Of a stretch of DNA of 64,000 nucleotides, positions 62,418 to 64,000 are shown one piece after another. How positions within the stretch are numbered: the first letter of the stretch is position 1; every line of letters begins with the position of its first letter. Both the position numbers and the translations under genes were made by a program. The DNA lies in contig NZ_CP061913.1 in NCBI RefSeq assembly GCF_019904175.1, positions 4,340,001 to 4,404,000 of the forward strand, written 5' to 3'. This stretch comes from Dactylosporangium vinaceum. Its GTDB lineage: Bacteria > Actinomycetota > Actinomycetes > Mycobacteriales > Micromonosporaceae. A model generated the notes under the pieces. It saw nothing but the letters and a program-made list of their open reading frames with translations, did not search any database and was not told the origin of the DNA.

Positions 62418-62806
62418 ACGGCCCACCCGCCCGCCATCATGTGCAGCCGCTCGGCCGCCTCGGCGTCGGTGGTCTCGACGACCCACCGGTCACCGGCGAC
62501 GAGGGCCCCGCCGTGACCATTGAAGCCGGCGACGATGAACACGCCCCGCTCCTCGTCGACCCAGGCGTCGCGGGTGCCGTTGTCGTCGAACGTGTACGCG
62601 GCCACGTCGAGACGGCCGTCCTTGCAGGTGACGGTCTCACGGGCACCGTTGTGCGACGGCTTCGTCTCGATGATCGCACAGCCGGCGAGACGGGCGACGG
62701 TGGCGGCGGACGGCGGCCGACCGGAGGAGTCGCGGCCCGCCCCGATGGCATAGGCGGCGATCAGCGCCACGGCCGTGAGCAATCCCAGGAGTCGTTGGAA
62801 TGACAC
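62414..62806 (-). CDS. Small membrane-anchored protein with external domain
   Basis: The 130-residue product from a GTG start has one N-terminal helix (about 5-24) and an external domain with two cysteines (G-C-A-I-I-E and V-T-C-K-D-G), which could form a disulfide. It ends in M-M-A-G-G-W-A-V. Function unknown. Overlaps the following membrane-protein gene and is probably its partner. Confidence 0.7.
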   Translation of the reverse strand: MSFQRLLGLLTAVALIAAYAIGAGRDSSGRPPSAATVARLAGCAIIETKPSHNGARETVTCKDGRLDVAAYTFDDNGTRDAWVDEERGVFIVAGFNGHGGALVAGDRWVVETTDAEAAERLHMMAGGWAV

Positions 62807-62891
62807 GCCGGACACAGTACCGATCCGCGCCCCGCAATGTGTTCCGCCTTCGGCGGTCTCCACTTCATCCGGCCGCTGGCATACTGCGGGC

Positions 62892-64000
62892 GTGGTCGAA
62901 GAAGTGGGCAAAGGCGAAAGCGGTGGCGCGCGTGTTCTGGAGTCGCTCCGGGCGGCGCTCGCTCGATGGCCGGACATCGGAAGCCAGGCCCGCATCAGCA
63001 TCGAGCAATGGAACAGTCTCAGCGCGAGCGAAGCGAAGGCCTACCAGGACAGAAGCATCTCCGCCGTCCAGCGTGCGGCCGGCTGGCGGGCGGTGGCCGA
63101 CCAGGTCCGCGAACTCGGCCGATTGCGGTATGAGCCGGCTGTTGCGACCCTGATCGGGTTGTGGGAGAGGTGTCCCGTCCAGCCGGTCGCGGTGGCCGCC
63201 GCGCACGCGCTGTTCGGTATCGGGACCGCCGAAGCCCGCGATGCCCTCCGGCGCGGGGTCCATGACCACGAGCACTTGGGCCGCTTCATGGCCCTGAAGG
63301 TCATGTTCACCGACGACGGAACGGCCTGGGACAACGTTTGTCACCTGTTCTCCGACGAGTGCCTGGCGACCACGGCCGGGTTGACGGCTGCCGCCGAGGC
63401 CCTTGGTCTGCTGGCGCCGCGGTCGTTCACCAAATCAGGTCCCGAGTGGCACTCGGAACCGCTGCGCGTGTTGGTGTCGCAGGATCACCGGTGGCTTGAC
63501 CTGTGCGTTGGTCTCCGCGACCACGAACGCCTGGGATGGCCGGCCCGTCAAGTGCTCAAATACGCTGACCCGGCCGTTACCGGTCCTGCGCTCGATGCTG
63601 CCCGAGCTGAGCGGGCCGCGCCGCGAAGGGCGTCGGCCGAGAGGTCCTTGCGGCCGGGAGAACTCGTCGCGCGCTACCGGGACGGGGACCATCGAGGCGT
63701 GTGGCGCGACCTTGGGGCAGCCGCTCACCTTGACGACGTGTGGCGCGCGGAGGCCGAGCAGGTAGCTGTCCTGACCATGGAGCGTGTCGCGCGGAACGCG
63801 TCCAACCTGACCGCCGCGCTCATTGCCCGCGGCTGGCCGGTCAGCGCCGAGCAGGCGTTACCCGGGCCTGCCGCTGATGTTGAGGATCGGCTGCGGCAGC
63901 TGGAGCAGATCACGGGCTCAGCGGTGCCGCCGGCGCTGGCCGCCTACTGGCGCATCGTCGGCACGATCGACCTCGTGCCGCGCGACACCTGGGACGCGCC
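62892..64000 (+). CDS. HEAT-repeat and SMI1/KNR4 (SUKH)-like protein, cut by window end
   Basis: A GTG at 62892 opens a frame that continues past the window end (369 codons visible). The first 150 residues form paired helices of HEAT type (V-A-V-A-A-A-H-A-L-F-G-I-G and neighbours). The visible end (L-R-Q-L-E-Q-I-T-G-S-A-V-P-P-A-L-A-A-Y-W-R-I-V-G) is the beginning of an SMI1/KNR4 domain. SUKH proteins are common immunity proteins against polymorphic toxins; HEAT-SUKH fusions also occur singly. Divergent from the small membrane gene. Confidence 0.8.
   Translation, partial: MVEEVGKGESGGARVLESLRAALARWPDIGSQARISIEQWNSLSASEAKAYQDRSISAVQRAAGWRAVADQVRELGRLRYEPAVATLIGLWERCPVQPVAVAAAHALFGIGTAEARDALRRGVHDHEHLGRFMALKVMFTDDGTAWDNVCHLFSDECLATTAGLTAAAEALGLLAPRSFTKSGPEWHSEPLRVLVSQDHRWLDLCVGLRDHERLGWPARQVLKYADPAVTGPALDAARAERAAPRRASAERSLRPGELVARYRDGDHRGVWRDLGAAAHLDDVWRAEAEQVAVLTMERVARNASNLTAALIARGWPVSAEQALPGPAADVEDRLRQLEQITGSAVPPALAAYWRIVGTIDLVPRDTWDA

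Noticed and set aside
1-64000. tRNA, rRNA, insertion sequence, integrase or phage genes
   Set aside because: No sequence with the expected conserved elements or transposase/integrase motifs was seen on either strand.

Overview
The window is very GC-rich, with heavy GTG start usage, strong third-position GC bias and long antisense shadow frames. It carries actinobacterial hallmarks: DesK/LuxR two-component pairs, an LPxTG surface protein, a truncated haemoglobin, DUF6326 and DUF6767. It is most likely a chromosomal piece of a filamentous actinomycete, plausibly Micromonosporaceae. That placement is inference; no rRNA or tRNA gene lies in the window.

Layout. (1) 1-5.5 kb: a partial membrane protein, a divergent TMEM175-type channel, then an AT-richer island (about 1.5-4.4 kb) with an atypical response regulator and its membrane partner, followed by a lone ispH. 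(2) 5.8-16.2 kb: mostly single, unlinked small genes (DUF2625, DUF4265, DUF6896 and unknown families). Some families resemble toxin-immunity or interbacterial-conflict genes. A dispersed repeat (core GGTTTACGCTCATGCCGCCG) is scattered among them and often lies just upstream of minus-strand genes. (3) 16.4-20 kb: a NarL/DesK two-component system divergent from two small membrane proteins. (4) 20-31.3 kb: a DUF72 gene, then a compact cluster of a heterodimeric ABC exporter facing a translationally coupled operon for a PAPS-type sulfotransferase, a GT-A-like protein, a PLP aminotransferase and a GT2 glycosyltransferase, plus another GT-like gene. It looks like an uncharacterised pathway making and exporting a sulfated, glycosylated product. 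(5) 31.5-47 kb: an organosulfur-scavenging island. It has an SsuABC-like sulfonate importer, a LysR regulator, and a ten-gene operon of two DszA/NtaA-type FMN monooxygenases, a complete Dpp/Opp-type importer, two DszC/SfnB-type flavin enzymes, an SsuD-like monooxygenase and a flavin reductase. Nearly every junction overlaps. (6) 47-64 kb: mixed housekeeping and surface genes: secreted protein, truncated haemoglobin, two MFS transporters (one beside a decayed MarR gene), P-loop kinase, LRR protein, membrane proteins, an LPVTG sortase substrate, an amidohydrolase, a Thr/Pro-rich surface protein, and a HEAT-SUKH protein cut by the window end.

How the genes work together. In the sulfur island the two importers would bring in sulfonates or larger organosulfur compounds. 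The reductase would supply reduced flavin to the four or five oxygenases, which release sulfite, probably under LysR control and derepressed when sulfate is scarce. The neighbouring cluster spends activated sulfate through its sulfotransferase and exports through the ABC pair. Many unknown genes here are described by visible structure only.
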